A stretch of DNA of 64,000 nt from Clavelina lepadiformis (Eukaryota; Chordata; Ascidiacea; Aplousobranchia; Clavelinidae), in NCBI RefSeq assembly GCF_947623445.1, contig NC_135246.1, forward strand, positions 12,011,856-12,075,855, read 5' to 3'. The notes beneath the pieces were generated by a model. That model saw only the letters and a list, made by a program, of their open reading frames with translations. It was not told the DNA's origin and made no database searches. The first letter of the stretch is position 1. Every line of letters begins with the position of its first letter. A program made the position numbers and the translations under genes. Below, one piece after another: positions 1 to 10,993 of this stretch.

Positions 1-1499
1 ACAACGTTCCTCACGTTGGGTCGTTAGCGAGTAAATTAGGATCACACAAAACTGCTCAAATAATATCTCCGAAATAGTGGACCGACTGACCATTGGTGCC
101 CAGGACTGCAAGAACACTAAGCCTGTGCCCGGCGGCTCTAAGGCTGGCATGTAAATTTATTAAAAGCTGGTCATTGATCTTATGTTTTTTGACAATATGG
201 ACAGTACCAATTGGGCACGTCATTACAGATTACCTCTCATTTTTATCGATTGCTGGCCGTTTGATATTACCGAGTTTTTGGCTCTATTGCGGTATTAGAC
301 TTGACATTTATAAAAATATGTTCAATAACACTAAAATAGTAAAAACCTCACAAAAGTGGGTTGTGATATAGTTTCCATTCAGTTAAGCCTTGTGGATGGG
401 CCCAAATAACAAGCTGGCTTATTTCTTATGCAGACGTAAAAATTAATGACTACGAAATAAAGGAAAATCGCTTGTCTTGTAACCTTCGTCGGTTCTTTGC
501 TCTGCATTAATTATTCAGCTTCTCATTCATCAAAAATCAATGTCATCAACTTATTTTATAGTCTTGGCTCAGTTATCAAAGCCTGCTCCACGTTTAAATC
601 TTATACCTGCACCTGACAATCGTAACAGTTGATTCAATCTTGAAACCAGAGTCACAGAAAAATAAATATTCGCTAGCAGTACGCACAACCGGAGCATATC
701 ATACACTGAACGGTTGGGCCTGACAGCCCATGGGCCGCCTTTTTCTCTCGGGCACTCGATCTCAATTTTAGCGTGAAAACATAACGCGATAAACGATCTT
801 CATCGAAAACCCGACGTGGGTTTCTTTTGTTTTTTTCTGTAACTGAATACTGGGCCACGTTTGTCGGCGTGCGCGCGCCACCGGGTGTCGAGAATTTATG
901 TTTGCATTACCCCGAAATCGAGATTCGAAATATACGACGTATCGAAGATTTATTGAAGTCGTTATAAGCTCTACGACAGGCAAAAGGTTTCGAAAATCAG
1001 TAGAATTTATTACAAATTGTTCTTTCGCCTACAGACGACCAAACAGGTCTCTCAAGGCTCGTATATTTTGTCGAGTTGTTTGCCCAAACCTACAACACCG
1101 CCCAATAACAAACATGGGTTAGATTTTAAGAACTACAAAATTATTTTATCGCCAAAGTTGTAAAATTCTTATTTTGCCTTTGTTTGGCTGGAAAAGTAGG
1201 CCACATTCGTAAAGCTCGCAAACATAGAACGTCCAGAAAGACAGTTTTAGGAGCTGCTTTAAATGTAATCCTGGTCTATTTTATAAAGACAGGCTTGATT
1301 TACGATGTATGCAAAATGGTGTCACCTCATCGTAATTTTTGGAGGATGACTTAGAGTCTTTGAAAAGGTCAGTCGACCAAACGCATAAAAATCTATCTTT
1401 TATAATGTTTGTTGGAAAAGCTTGTCAAACCATCTCCAAAACATAAGTTATCACAGTATAATAAACCATTGTTGGGATAAACTTTTCATCTTTTTCGTC
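1..1499. other. Gene-poor stretch
   Basis: AT-rich sequence with only short chance open frames on both strands. I see no recognisable protein motif, splice-linked exon chain, tRNA or clear repeat in it. Confidence 0.5.
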
Positions 1500-2411
1500 A
1501 TGAGCGAAAGGCAAGGAGACGAAGATCAACTAAGGATAGACACCCGAATAAGAACCATCCGCCACATAAGCGAACCACACAGTTATGTCGACTTGCAAGT
1601 TAATAAATGGATTATGGGTACTACTGGACAACCTGCTGTAAAATTCGTTGGAGGCAGCGTCCAGGACAATATTAGACTACGCGTGAGACCACTGAATGCA
1701 CAGCACAAAAGGTTATAACTTTAATTATTAACCGACTACGTAAAACGTGCGCTTTTTCTGTGTACTGCCAACATCATAAATCAATACAATAAAAATCAAA
1801 TATTGATGTTAGATTGTTGGGTATTACCTTGACAGTCATTTACGTAATTTTCAAAATTATTCTTTATGTCGGTATTTCAGGTTGGATTGCCAAAGCAAAT
1901 ATATACGGTATGAATCGGGGTTTACCACGATATACGTTTTTCAATTTGTGCTTTAAGTATAGCTAGTTGACATAATATCAAACAAGCTTAAATATTATGA
2001 TTTCGCTTTAAACCTTGCTACATTTTAAAGAAATCTATTTTACATAAAGACATGAAATCAACCCAGAGAGAAACCTAATATTTTAATAAGAATATAAATG
2101 TATAATAAGCAAAAGTAAAGACATTTTTACAAACCGAACATCTTTATTCTACTTGTAATTTCAGTACAATAAAACCGGAAAGCTACCAGCACCGTGTGCG
2201 TAGATCTTGTAATAACTACAAACAACATTATAAACAACCATTACTAACCTTCCCTATTTCTCATTTTAAGTCTAGCCTTCAGGCAACATTAACTTCACGA
2301 AACGGACTGCACAACCTCAACACATTTACACTGTTGGCGAGGTTTTTACAACTGTTTAACAAAGAGCAAACGGGATCGCTTTTGTGTACAATTCGTTTGC
2401 ATTTTACTTAA
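1500..2411 (+). CDS. Doubtful three-exon hypothetical gene
   Basis: Three open segments can be joined in frame: exon 1 1500-1711 from an ATG (protein begins MSERQGDEDQ), exon 2 1881-1907, exon 3 2165-2411 ending in TAA. They would give 161 residues. Exons 2 and 3 follow good pyrimidine-rich acceptors (ending tatttcag and aatttcag), and the second donor is GTATGA. The first donor, GTTATA, is weak. Exon 1 reads like protein (charged N terminus, then a KFVGGSVQDN segment), but exon 3 looks close to random translation. I recognise no family or domain. It could be a chance chain in noncoding DNA. The frame agreement across three segments is the only real support. Confidence 0.22.
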
Positions 2412-5400
2412 AAACGCTTAAATCTTGACGTTAAAAGTAAAAATCAAGACCATTATACATGAATTCGTCAAATATGACGTCTAACGGCTTTCTGTACAAA
2501 CGCAACTACACTAACTTGTGCAAGCGGTTGGGCGAAGTTGAACTAAGCTTTTCTCCTTGGGCGAACTAACCTTTTAATACTTCACCGATAATGCAAGTAC
2601 AGCATGAACATTTAAATCATATCGAAAAAAGCTATTTTAGGGCTGTAGTGGGCAGGTGTAATCTATTTTGAGTGGAAACATCGCGTCTGAGCATCCCGTA
2701 TTTTTAAAACAGATACAGGTGAAGGACAAAGACAGGCTGACCAAACTACATTCTGGGACGATGAGTTTGTTTAAAATGCTTAATCGGATTAAACCATCGA
2801 GCTATGCAATGAACCAGACTTCAGCAATCATTGTTGCAGTTCGCGCACGAGATTGTACAGTGATTGGCGTGAAACGAACTTCCGGAAAAAAGCTTAGTTC
2901 ACATCACACCTTTTGGCCGTTCGGGTAACCTCTGCAGTCAATACAAACACCAGCCGGTCCAAACGCGTAGGAGAAACCGCCTGGGTTTAATTCCAACTAA
3001 CGAGCTTTGCAATTTGTCATCGCCCACAAATCACTGTCCCACTGCTGAAAGACATCATAAAACTACCTGGCATGCACTATTATCGGTAAGTCAATGTCAA
3101 GTGCGCAGGTGAATGATAATACTAATTAGCAAAACTACATCCTAAGGAACAGCTTTGTCACTACAAGTGACACATTATTGACATTCTGTACTAATGATAG
3201 TAAGCAAACTTAAAACGATGAACTTCTGGTAATTTTACGAAAATTATCTTTCTGCTCTGCCAGCATGTAGCTATAAACAAGTATGTATACCAATCCATGG
3301 GTTTCTTTAACAACTGATTCGATGTCAAATTATTAATTATTATTTCACTATCTGGCTACTTCTGAGACTGCTTTGATCTCATCGATCGAATAATGTTTTC
3401 TTTGCCTTCGCATAAATATCAAACTAAACCCCAAAGCTGATGGGTAGCATGGTAAACAAAGTTATTCCACTTTGAAGAGAGAGAATCAAAATATTATCTT
3501 TGGCGAGCCTACTTAGTTTCGTTTGAAAACATTAACACAACTCAACAAACAGATTCACTAAAAGCAAAGCGTTATTCTAGCAGCACGAACAACCGCACAC
3601 TGTTTATATGTTCGTTACTGAGATTAATTCTCATTGACCTTTGAAACCATCTTATAAGGCCTTTACGATTATGTTTTCGACATTAGCTATATTCGAACTG
3701 TCTTTACAATTGCCACCAAAACGATGACCCTGTATAACGTTAGGAAAGTGTCTTACCACATCATAAGCGGCTCAAATTTCAAGAATAAACAGAATCGAAA
3801 TGCAAGATAGCTATGCTTACGCTAGCTTGGAAATGCCAAGAAATAAACCAATGACTTAAACATCACGTGTACTAGCCAGTAGCCAACACACAGCACGTAG
3901 TACGACTAAAGAGTTTCTGCTAAGTTTTTAGGACAACAGATTTGCAACCTTAATTGGTTAAATTTTAACAACAACAACGAACCTTCCTTAGTCTGCTGCG
4001 CCGAAAATGTCTGGCTTCCAGTGACATGCGATTAACCCCTAACAGGTCCAGATTAGAAAGGCGGTGTACGTATTTTATCTATTGTTCGATGCGCAGACAA
4101 AACTAGCGATTACACGACCATAAGGCGCGATACTTTGTTAGATTATCTTCGCGACAAGTGAATTGCTTTGAAGATGCAACCGCTTGTTTCTGCGGGCCTA
4201 TTATATTACTGCACCTAAACCTTAAATCAAAATCTTGTCGGTTTTTACAGCTATTTTTACTACCTGGAAGGATTCTTGCAGATGGGAAGATTTTCGTTCT
4301 GACGCGCTTTGATGTTACCTGGAGCAATGCGACTTACAAACGAGCAGACAAATATCGGACTTACAAGCTGAATGCGTGACAGTTGTTTATTTTACGGCTT
4401 TCGTCAGAAATAACGCAACTAAAATTTCCTTAACCTGCAAGAGTGTTTGCAAAGCCAATTAACACATTATTTTGCTTTGATTACTGTGATTATTGTGCCA
4501 AATAAAGTCAACCACTAAACACACTTAACAAAAATCAACTCGCGGTTTCATGAAAGTGACTTTACTAAAAGCCACAAATCAGCTTGGGATTAGACAAGAC
4601 GTTACAGGTGTAAAACTAGGTTAGTTGCATACCTGGTATTCCAGATTTCAGTTGACCTACTTTATGAACTGATAAGAACAATCTGCGGTTGGCTTTCATC
4701 AACAGTTGTATAATATGTGGAGAATAAATTTAAAAACAAACCCTTTACTGCGTAGGCTATACATTTTCAGCTCTGTTACTTACTTCAATGTACGGTTTTG
4801 CTACAGGTCACCAGATTGTGTTACGCAGGGTTCGAAACTGGCAGTCAAAATTTACCTTAAATAACATTAACAATAACCTTGCAAACTCTTAAAAAAGATT
4901 TACCAATTAACACAATCAACGTTATTGAAGTCGATATTAATTAGTGAAATTGCATAATAAAATTTCCGTTTTCACGTTTCGGTCAACAATAAACCATTCG
5001 TAATCCTGCAAGTTGGAAGTTGGTTAGCGATCTACAGTTTTAGTGATGTCATAATGCTTATGAAAAATGGATTGCAAAGAACTAGACAGTTAAGACATCG
5101 GGATGTAGATCATTCATCGCTTTTCAGTTCTTTGTTTGTTTGTTTGGTGAAACGAATACTTACTCCACTGCATGGGTTCTCCACCTATGGGGCTCGTGAA
5201 TGTCGAGCTAGACAAGATTGTTACTTGATTGCTGATCCAATTGTTTGATAAAGTGAGTTATTATTATGACATTATGCAGTACTAGGCCTAGATATTAATC
5301 TGTATCATTGCATTGCCAAATGGAATATGTATAATTTAGATATAACACGCGGAAAGGGTTTTATACTGTGAAAGTTGCGTATGACAATCAAACGCTCAAA

Positions 5401-6930
5401 AATACATTATAATTTGGCAGAAGATTTGCCGCAGTACAGCAACAAATCTGTTTTACGACCTGCAGAACTTATAAATTAAATGAGTCTTAGAGATCGAACT
5501 TGAGGGATTCGCAGATTTCAAACATTCTTTTAAGGGGCCCATGACCAGAAAAGGTTGGACTACCACTTTACGGGATGTTCCACAGAAAAAATCTTTATTT
5601 ATGTTGTAACTCCTGCGATGATTAACCCTGCTTTTCATAATAACCTTAATCCAAAACAGCTGGCCTGGATGATTTAGTTGATGAAACCATGCGCTGTAAG
5701 GATATCGCGGCACTTTGCATAGCTGTTTCTCCGAGTTATACCGCTAATTTAGTATAAGGAAAGCCAATGTTGTAGTTAATGCCATGTTTCAAACAAAGTC
5801 AAAGCCATCCACAATAATTTACAGGAAATTATTTTCTTGCTCGAGAACTTGATAGTCTAAAGTAGGCTTCTGTAGCCATGTTTCCCAAAACTTAGCAATA
5901 TTTACGCACCGTACTTCAACTTGCATTAAAATAATTTACGCTACTGTTGATTGTATATGAAGGATCATTGGAAGCTTATCTCCCAAAACACTGTCGTGTT
6001 TACATTATTTTTACACTACATGGATTATACCCAAAAGGAGAAAATTCTGCACTTTTTGCTACAGTATTTGAAACCGCACAAAGCGTAAGCTGGGCCTTGT
6101 AACAGATTTTAGTCGGGGGACAATGGGACATGTTGAGTATAGCAAGCGGCACAGGTATAGCACAACACACTTGACAGCATGCCCGAGCGGTCATTACGTG
6201 TGTTACTAAACTACAAAGAAACAAATGTTACACGCAGTAACCTAACGGTAGCCCACTTAGTTTCACTCTTAATTGACCGCGGTAGTCAGCTTTTGAACCT
6301 GTCAAGAACCCAAGAGCCAAACACAACAGCGAAAATGATTGTTTGCGATGATAACATATGCTTCAGAAGATATTTTCTTGCGATTTGCAAAAATTCACAT
6401 TCATAAAAAATGTTCTGCGCGCAGTTCCTGCAAATATTTATAGTTTATATATCCATTGTGTCTACCTTTGTAGTGACCTATAAATACACTAAACATAAAC
6501 CCATTTTAATAACATTGCATTTATGCAGATGTAAATATCTTTTCTCGGAACTGAATAACTAAGTTCTTTGCTTGTAAAACCAAATAAACTTGTTAGGCTA
6601 TTCCATGCAGTAAAACCTTTTTCCTATCACAGGCCTACCCTACTCTTAATATTGGAATTATCTAATGTTTTCAAAAGCTGCCGAATTAGATGTAAAATTT
6701 GCAAAGATCTGGGACTGTAGGACAGAAAAAGCCATTTCTCTCACTGTAGGAAGAAAGTTTTTATTGTTATAAATTCGTAAAATTGAGAGATGTCAGGATA
6801 TGTAAACTGAGTGTGCGTAAATTTCGTCATCATATGAAAATTTAAATCGTACGATGGGCCTGCATCAAAAATGTTTGCGGTTTACAAACGTAATCTTATG
6901 CATTAGGCTTACTCTACAGATAATACGTAG
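2412..6930. other. Gene-poor stretch
   Basis: About 4.5 kb of AT-rich sequence with scattered short open frames (for example 2668-2928 and 6000-6224) that do not link through plausible splice sites and resemble nothing known. No RNA gene or clear repeat was recognised. Confidence 0.45.
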
Positions 6931-6939
6931 CCTCACTAG

Positions 6940-7680
6940 ACCAGTGACTTCCAACCTTTTTTGGTTTGCCTTATTCATTAAAAAAAAATTCCGCAACACT
7001 CTAAACTTGCTTACCGATTTTGGCATTGAGTATCAAGCTAGCAAACCGGTAATTAATAGTGACTTTAGGGTGAGACGAGCGAAGCGGTTGCCTCGGGTCA
7101 CCCTCCGAGCACCCCCCCCCCCCTTGTTTTTGTATACCCGCTCAAAAAATCAAACGTTGCAGACAAATATTATTGTTAACTTTTTCAGGACGGGAGACGG
7201 GAGTCATTCACTGGCTTATGCTAATTAGTTGTATGAACTGTATTTAGAATAACTTAGAGGAAAGTTTTGTAAATCAAACCTCCGTGTGAATTAGTCCCCT
7301 CCTGCTTTGAGGTTACTTTCATATAGCTGATGCTTAAACAGTCACGTATATTAAGACATCTTGCTAAGACGAAAAAAGTGGTGTTCTCTGCTGCCAAACC
7401 TTTGAGGTATTAGGCGCGCGATAACAACAAAGAAATGACGGGTGTGAGATCTTGAAGGCCATAAACTTAAAAGAAATACACAAACAAACCTCAGGCAGTT
7501 TGTTTTTTGAAAGCAAAGCAACATTTTATACTATAATGTAAATTCAAAATTTACTGGCGGAGCATGCCTCCAAACCCCCCCCAAAGATTGCTACGTCTCC
7601 TTTAGTTTTGGGGGCCACTAACTTAAGCCGCGCTACACCTCGCCTCGCGCCCCCACCTCCACCACCCAAAATTAAGGCCA
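6940..7680 (+). mobile_element. Degraded hAT-like transposon mosaic
   Basis: It starts with CAGTGACTTCCAACCTTTTT, which resembles hAT (Charlie-type) terminal repeats. It continues into GC-rich blocks out of character with the surroundings (7070-7130, with a run of 13 C, and 7595-7670). The block near 7555 contains TTTACTGGCGGAGCA, and a close relative occurs near 50718. No matching right end or target-site duplication was found for this left end, so the limits are approximate and more than one element may be present. It has no transposase reading frame. Confidence 0.35.
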
Positions 7681-7762
7681 CCATTGCCGGTAAAGTTTAT
7701 AAGGTTTACGTTAATTAATAAGGTATATGCTTAAATTTTTTAACAAGCTTCGCCTGTCTAGG

Positions 7763-8163
7763 CCTATATACAGGGTAGCCGTATACCGTCCTTATTTCTA
7801 AGATTTGTCCTTATTTTAAAGGTCCGTGCCTTAGAAAATATGTTTGTCCTTTTTTCTAAGGAATGTCCTTATTTTCACTTGCGTCCTTATTTTCGTCTTA
7901 TTTTTAAGACAGAGGTTCGTATTTTGAGCATTTTGACACCTTAGGCTTAGAGTCACGTGGTTGTGGTTCGGTTGTCACAAGTATACCTTTTTGTACCAAA
8001 GAGATACCAAAATTAAGAACATGCAGATAGTGTCTTGTTATTTTTTTTTCTTAGGAACATTGGTTGCTTTCTTCTGTTGTACACTGTTTAAGGTGGTATT
8101 CGTCTTTCGTTTCCTAGTCGTCCCTATTTTTGAGTTGAGACCGATGGCAACCCTGCCTATATA
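7763..8163. mobile_element. hAT-type MITE with perfect 8-bp TSD
   Basis: The element proper is 7771-8155 (385 bp). It begins CAGGGTAGCC and ends GGCAACCCTG, an inverted pair with one mismatch in ten. It is flanked on both sides by CCTATATA (7763-7770 and 8156-8163), the 8-bp duplication expected of hAT insertion. There is no transposase, so it is non-autonomous. Inside, 7788-7905 carries several degenerate copies of GTCCTTATTT. The intact duplication suggests a fairly recent insertion or good preservation. Confidence 0.8.
7788..7905 (+). repeat. Degenerate GTCCTTATTT direct repeats
   Basis: At least five imperfect copies of GTCCTTATTT separated by roughly 15-30 bases, with variants such as GTCCTTTTTT. 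They lie inside the hAT-type MITE at 7771-8155 and are probably subterminal repeats of that family. Confidence 0.6.
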
Positions 8164-8489
8164 GTCTGCTAATTGACATGTTAAAGGTCCAGTCACATGA
8201 GACGAGTTTACTAGCTGCTACGGCATTACGCTAATGTATTAGCTGATATAGTAAAATTACTAGCCCCTTGTAACTTCATTTATTTTTAAATGTTGATGTC
8301 ATAATAATGCACGTACATAATTCTGAACTTTTGCCGCGAGGTTCGTGCTGTTTTTGCTGCAATTTTCGTGCAGTGCATGCTATTTCTTTTTAGAAACTTA
8401 AAATTATAGGCATTTTAAGTAAAGTAGTATTTGTTTAAAATATAACGCTGCAAATCCCTTGTTATGTATAAAACCTCACTTCTGCCTAG

Positions 8490-8548
8490 GTCGATCTCGC
8501 AGCATCCTTGGGTCATGGGTTCCCCGGAACCCCGGCTGGGAAACACTA
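8490..8548 (-). mobile_element. hAT-like right terminal end
   Basis: Read on the minus strand from 8548 it begins TAGTGTTTCCCAGCCGGGGT and then has a short GGTTCC/GGAACC palindrome. This is the classic layout of Charlie-type hAT ends, with the first C changed to T. No partner end could be placed with confidence; the CAGTGACTTCC end at 6940 is possible but lacks a matching duplication. Confidence 0.4.
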
Positions 8549-8949
8549 ATGTTGCAGATGGATGTGAAGGTAGGGTGTGAAAGATAACGAAAATGTCAGT
8601 AGTGAGTTTGGGAAATACCCTTCATGAATTACGACGATCTTTGCTAAGATCGGACGTGGTAATTGGTATAATAGCAAGATACTAAAAGTCGTAAATTATT
8701 GGCTATTACTATGACATAACAGCACTGCCTTGATGTTATGTAATACGCCGTATAGACTATAAAGAAATAAAGGAAATAATGCTAGTAGTTTCGGTCGCGT
8801 TACTCTATTTTAAGCATACGTAAATTGTTGATGGAATGATGTAGCCTATAAGCTATTCACTAAGCAAGTGACCAAACGTTTTAAAATGCAGAAATAGGCT
8901 GCTACTATTTAACCAGAAAAAAGGGGGGTTCGAAGCTAGTCTTCACTGT

Positions 8950-9112
8950 TTATTTTTAACTAAACTTCAATTTTATAAGATAGTAATAGTAATGTACAGT
9001 TAACCTAAATCTAACTCCAATAAAAACCTTAAATAAACTTTTCCACCCATTCTCCTAACCTAACCGCCTATCTTTAACAACAGGCTGCGTGACCTATATA
9101 CGGTGAAATAGT
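8950..9112 (+). repeat. Dispersed repeat family R1, copy 1
   Basis: Shares with three other places in this window (15640-15768 on the same strand, 25815-25900 and 45370-45562 inverted) a core that reads GTTAAAGATAGGNGGTTA on the minus strand, plus TTAGGAGAATGG beside it, a GGTCAC block and GTGAAATAGTCA at one edge. No coding potential. It could be a MITE or a SINE; the ends are not resolved. Confidence 0.55.
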
Positions 9113-9224
9113 CAACTTTGTTTTAAATATTGCAGGGTCAGGGCCTATTGCCTATAATCCGAGGCTGGAAAACATTCGTCGCAATTCTAGACAAGAATTT
9201 GTGCTTACAGTGAAAGAAAATTCT

Positions 9225-9640
9225 GGTATGACGGCATGCACTGGAGACTCAATGTACCTCACTTATTTATTATAAATTGACGTTCAAGCCACCAACCTTG
9301 TTTGTTTTTGTTATTACTGATACAATTCAGCGTAAACGGAAAAATTTTCAACCCCATTAGAAAGCATGACAGTTTTCGGCGAGAACTTGTGCATGCAAAC
9401 ATGCAAATTTTGGCATGATGGATTGCACTGAAGCCTCAATTCTTCATTTAGTTATTGTAAATTGGCTCTCAAGCAGCCATTTTTTGTTTATTTAGTATTA
9501 ATTATAAATCGGCATGAAGATAGAAAAGTTCAGTATGCACGTTGATGAACCTCGTGCGTCACTGCGTGTAGGACTGCAGGTGTTATGCTTTCCACTATGG
9601 ATGTTCAGTTTGCAAATTGACAAGCCTCGTGCGTGCCTGA
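9225..9640 (+). repeat. Degenerate long-unit tandem repeat
   Basis: Two diverged units of roughly 180 bases follow each other. Each holds a GGCATG-rich start, a CTCAAT block, and a TTATTRTAAATTG block followed by YTCAAGC. After them come two short units of the form TTGATGAACCTCGTGCGT and TTGACAAGCCTCGTGCGT. A related stretch lies at 44395-44570. The open frame 9514-9888 over this region probably owes its length to the repeat and resembles no known protein. Confidence 0.45.
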
Positions 9641-10945
9641 GCTACACTTTCGACGTTGGACTTATAGGCTACCCCTGTATGGAAAGTTTGTATGATACGC
9701 TGGTGATCTTTGGCGTGGCAAAGGAGAAAATATCATTACGCCACTGGCGTAAATGTCAGTTTCAGCCTTTCTGGCATGCTATCAAAAAATTGTGTCAGAA
9801 GAAACAAGCATACAAAATTTACAAGTGCAAGCCAATGACTTTCCCATCACCCTCCAAATTATTGGGCACTCCTAGCCTAAGATGGTAAAACTGAGTACGG
9901 TACCTACCAGTACAGTTTTAACCTGTGTAGAAAGCACAATTTTCGGATTCAGATTAAAAGTAAGATATTGGCATACTAACTGGTTCCTGAAACACTTTAT
10001 GGCATTATTTTATAACATGTAGGCTAGTAATTTTGGACGGCAAATGTACTTCCTTTGCAGGATAAACTTTATTGTCAATTTTTTGACTTATTCAATGAGC
10101 ATTATAGCCTATCGCCATTACTACTGAACCCGCAAACTTTTGACTATAATGTTAACTGCGTTCGCTGGGCCAACTTGATATAAGTGCTTAAGAACAAAAC
10201 ACAGTTACCTTCATTTATTTTAATGTGTTAGAGCTAATTTTCATGTGGTATCATGCACCTGAGTCAGCTCAATCAATGGATTCGGCATTTTAGTTATATC
10301 CTCTGTGAAGCATTGTATTATTTCAGGTTGTCTCAACTGTGAACAAAATATTGTGAAAAAATTACTTCTGTGGTACATGAAATGATTCGAGATACTGATA
10401 GACTATATATTTGCATAATTGTAGATATCACTGAATACAAGGCTGTAGGTTAGACTATAAAGGGTAAGTGTCCGGAGTAGTAAGCTTGTAAACAATTTAC
10501 AACTTTAGTAACTCAGGTTGGGGAAGGATTGGCTTGTGCAACAAGCCCGTAAAAGTAGAGCAAACTAGGCTGTAGATTTAATTCTTTTGCACAGATTGTA
10601 AACTTTTCAAGATGATGGTGTTTCACAAAGTGATAAAATGACTCAAGTCAGGGGTTTGGCTGTTTTCATTTTAAAATGGCTTCACTTCATTGATTGACCC
10701 AATTTCAGTTGATTTGCACAGCAAAATAACTTGTTAAGTTTTGTGATGTTTTGCTTAGCTGATGGTGTTGAATGTATCATATCTATCATAAGTATCACGT
10801 CATAGTACATGCATATAAGGTTTATGATTGCAGAATTACTTACTGGGATGTTGTAATGTTACTCTGTATTTCATTACCACAGCTAGGGATTGCTATGTAA
10901 ATGTAACCAAATAACTTTACGATTACAAAGTTGTTAGCCTTTAGG
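9641..10945. other. Intergenic upstream of ANKZF1
   Basis: AT-rich sequence with no recognisable gene. It ends in TTTAGG|GTAAGT at 10945/10946, a good splice donor that may close an untranslated first exon of ANKZF1. Confidence 0.4.
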
Positions 10946-10993
10946 GTAAGTAAAGTTTGTCATTTAATCTGCCACCTATTTTCGCTTAGCGCT
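10946..10993 (+). promoter_or_regulatory. Splice acceptor 4 nt before the ANKZF1 start
   Basis: A pyrimidine-rich tract ending TTTTCGCTTAG (AG at 10988-10989) is followed by CGCT and the ATG at 10994. Either it ends a very short 44-nt intron whose donor GTAAGT is at 10946, or it is a spliced-leader trans-splice acceptor. Such acceptors typically lie just upstream of the ATG in tunicates. The sequence alone cannot separate the two. Confidence 0.5.

Noticed and set aside
6854-7228. 124-codon open frame with a proline run
   Set aside because: It runs across a hAT-like end and a poly-C tract in a transposon mosaic; the proline run is the poly-C tract.
9514-9888. 124-codon open frame
   Set aside because: It lies over a degenerate tandem repeat, the translation repeats with it, no splice context supports it and no protein family is recognisable.
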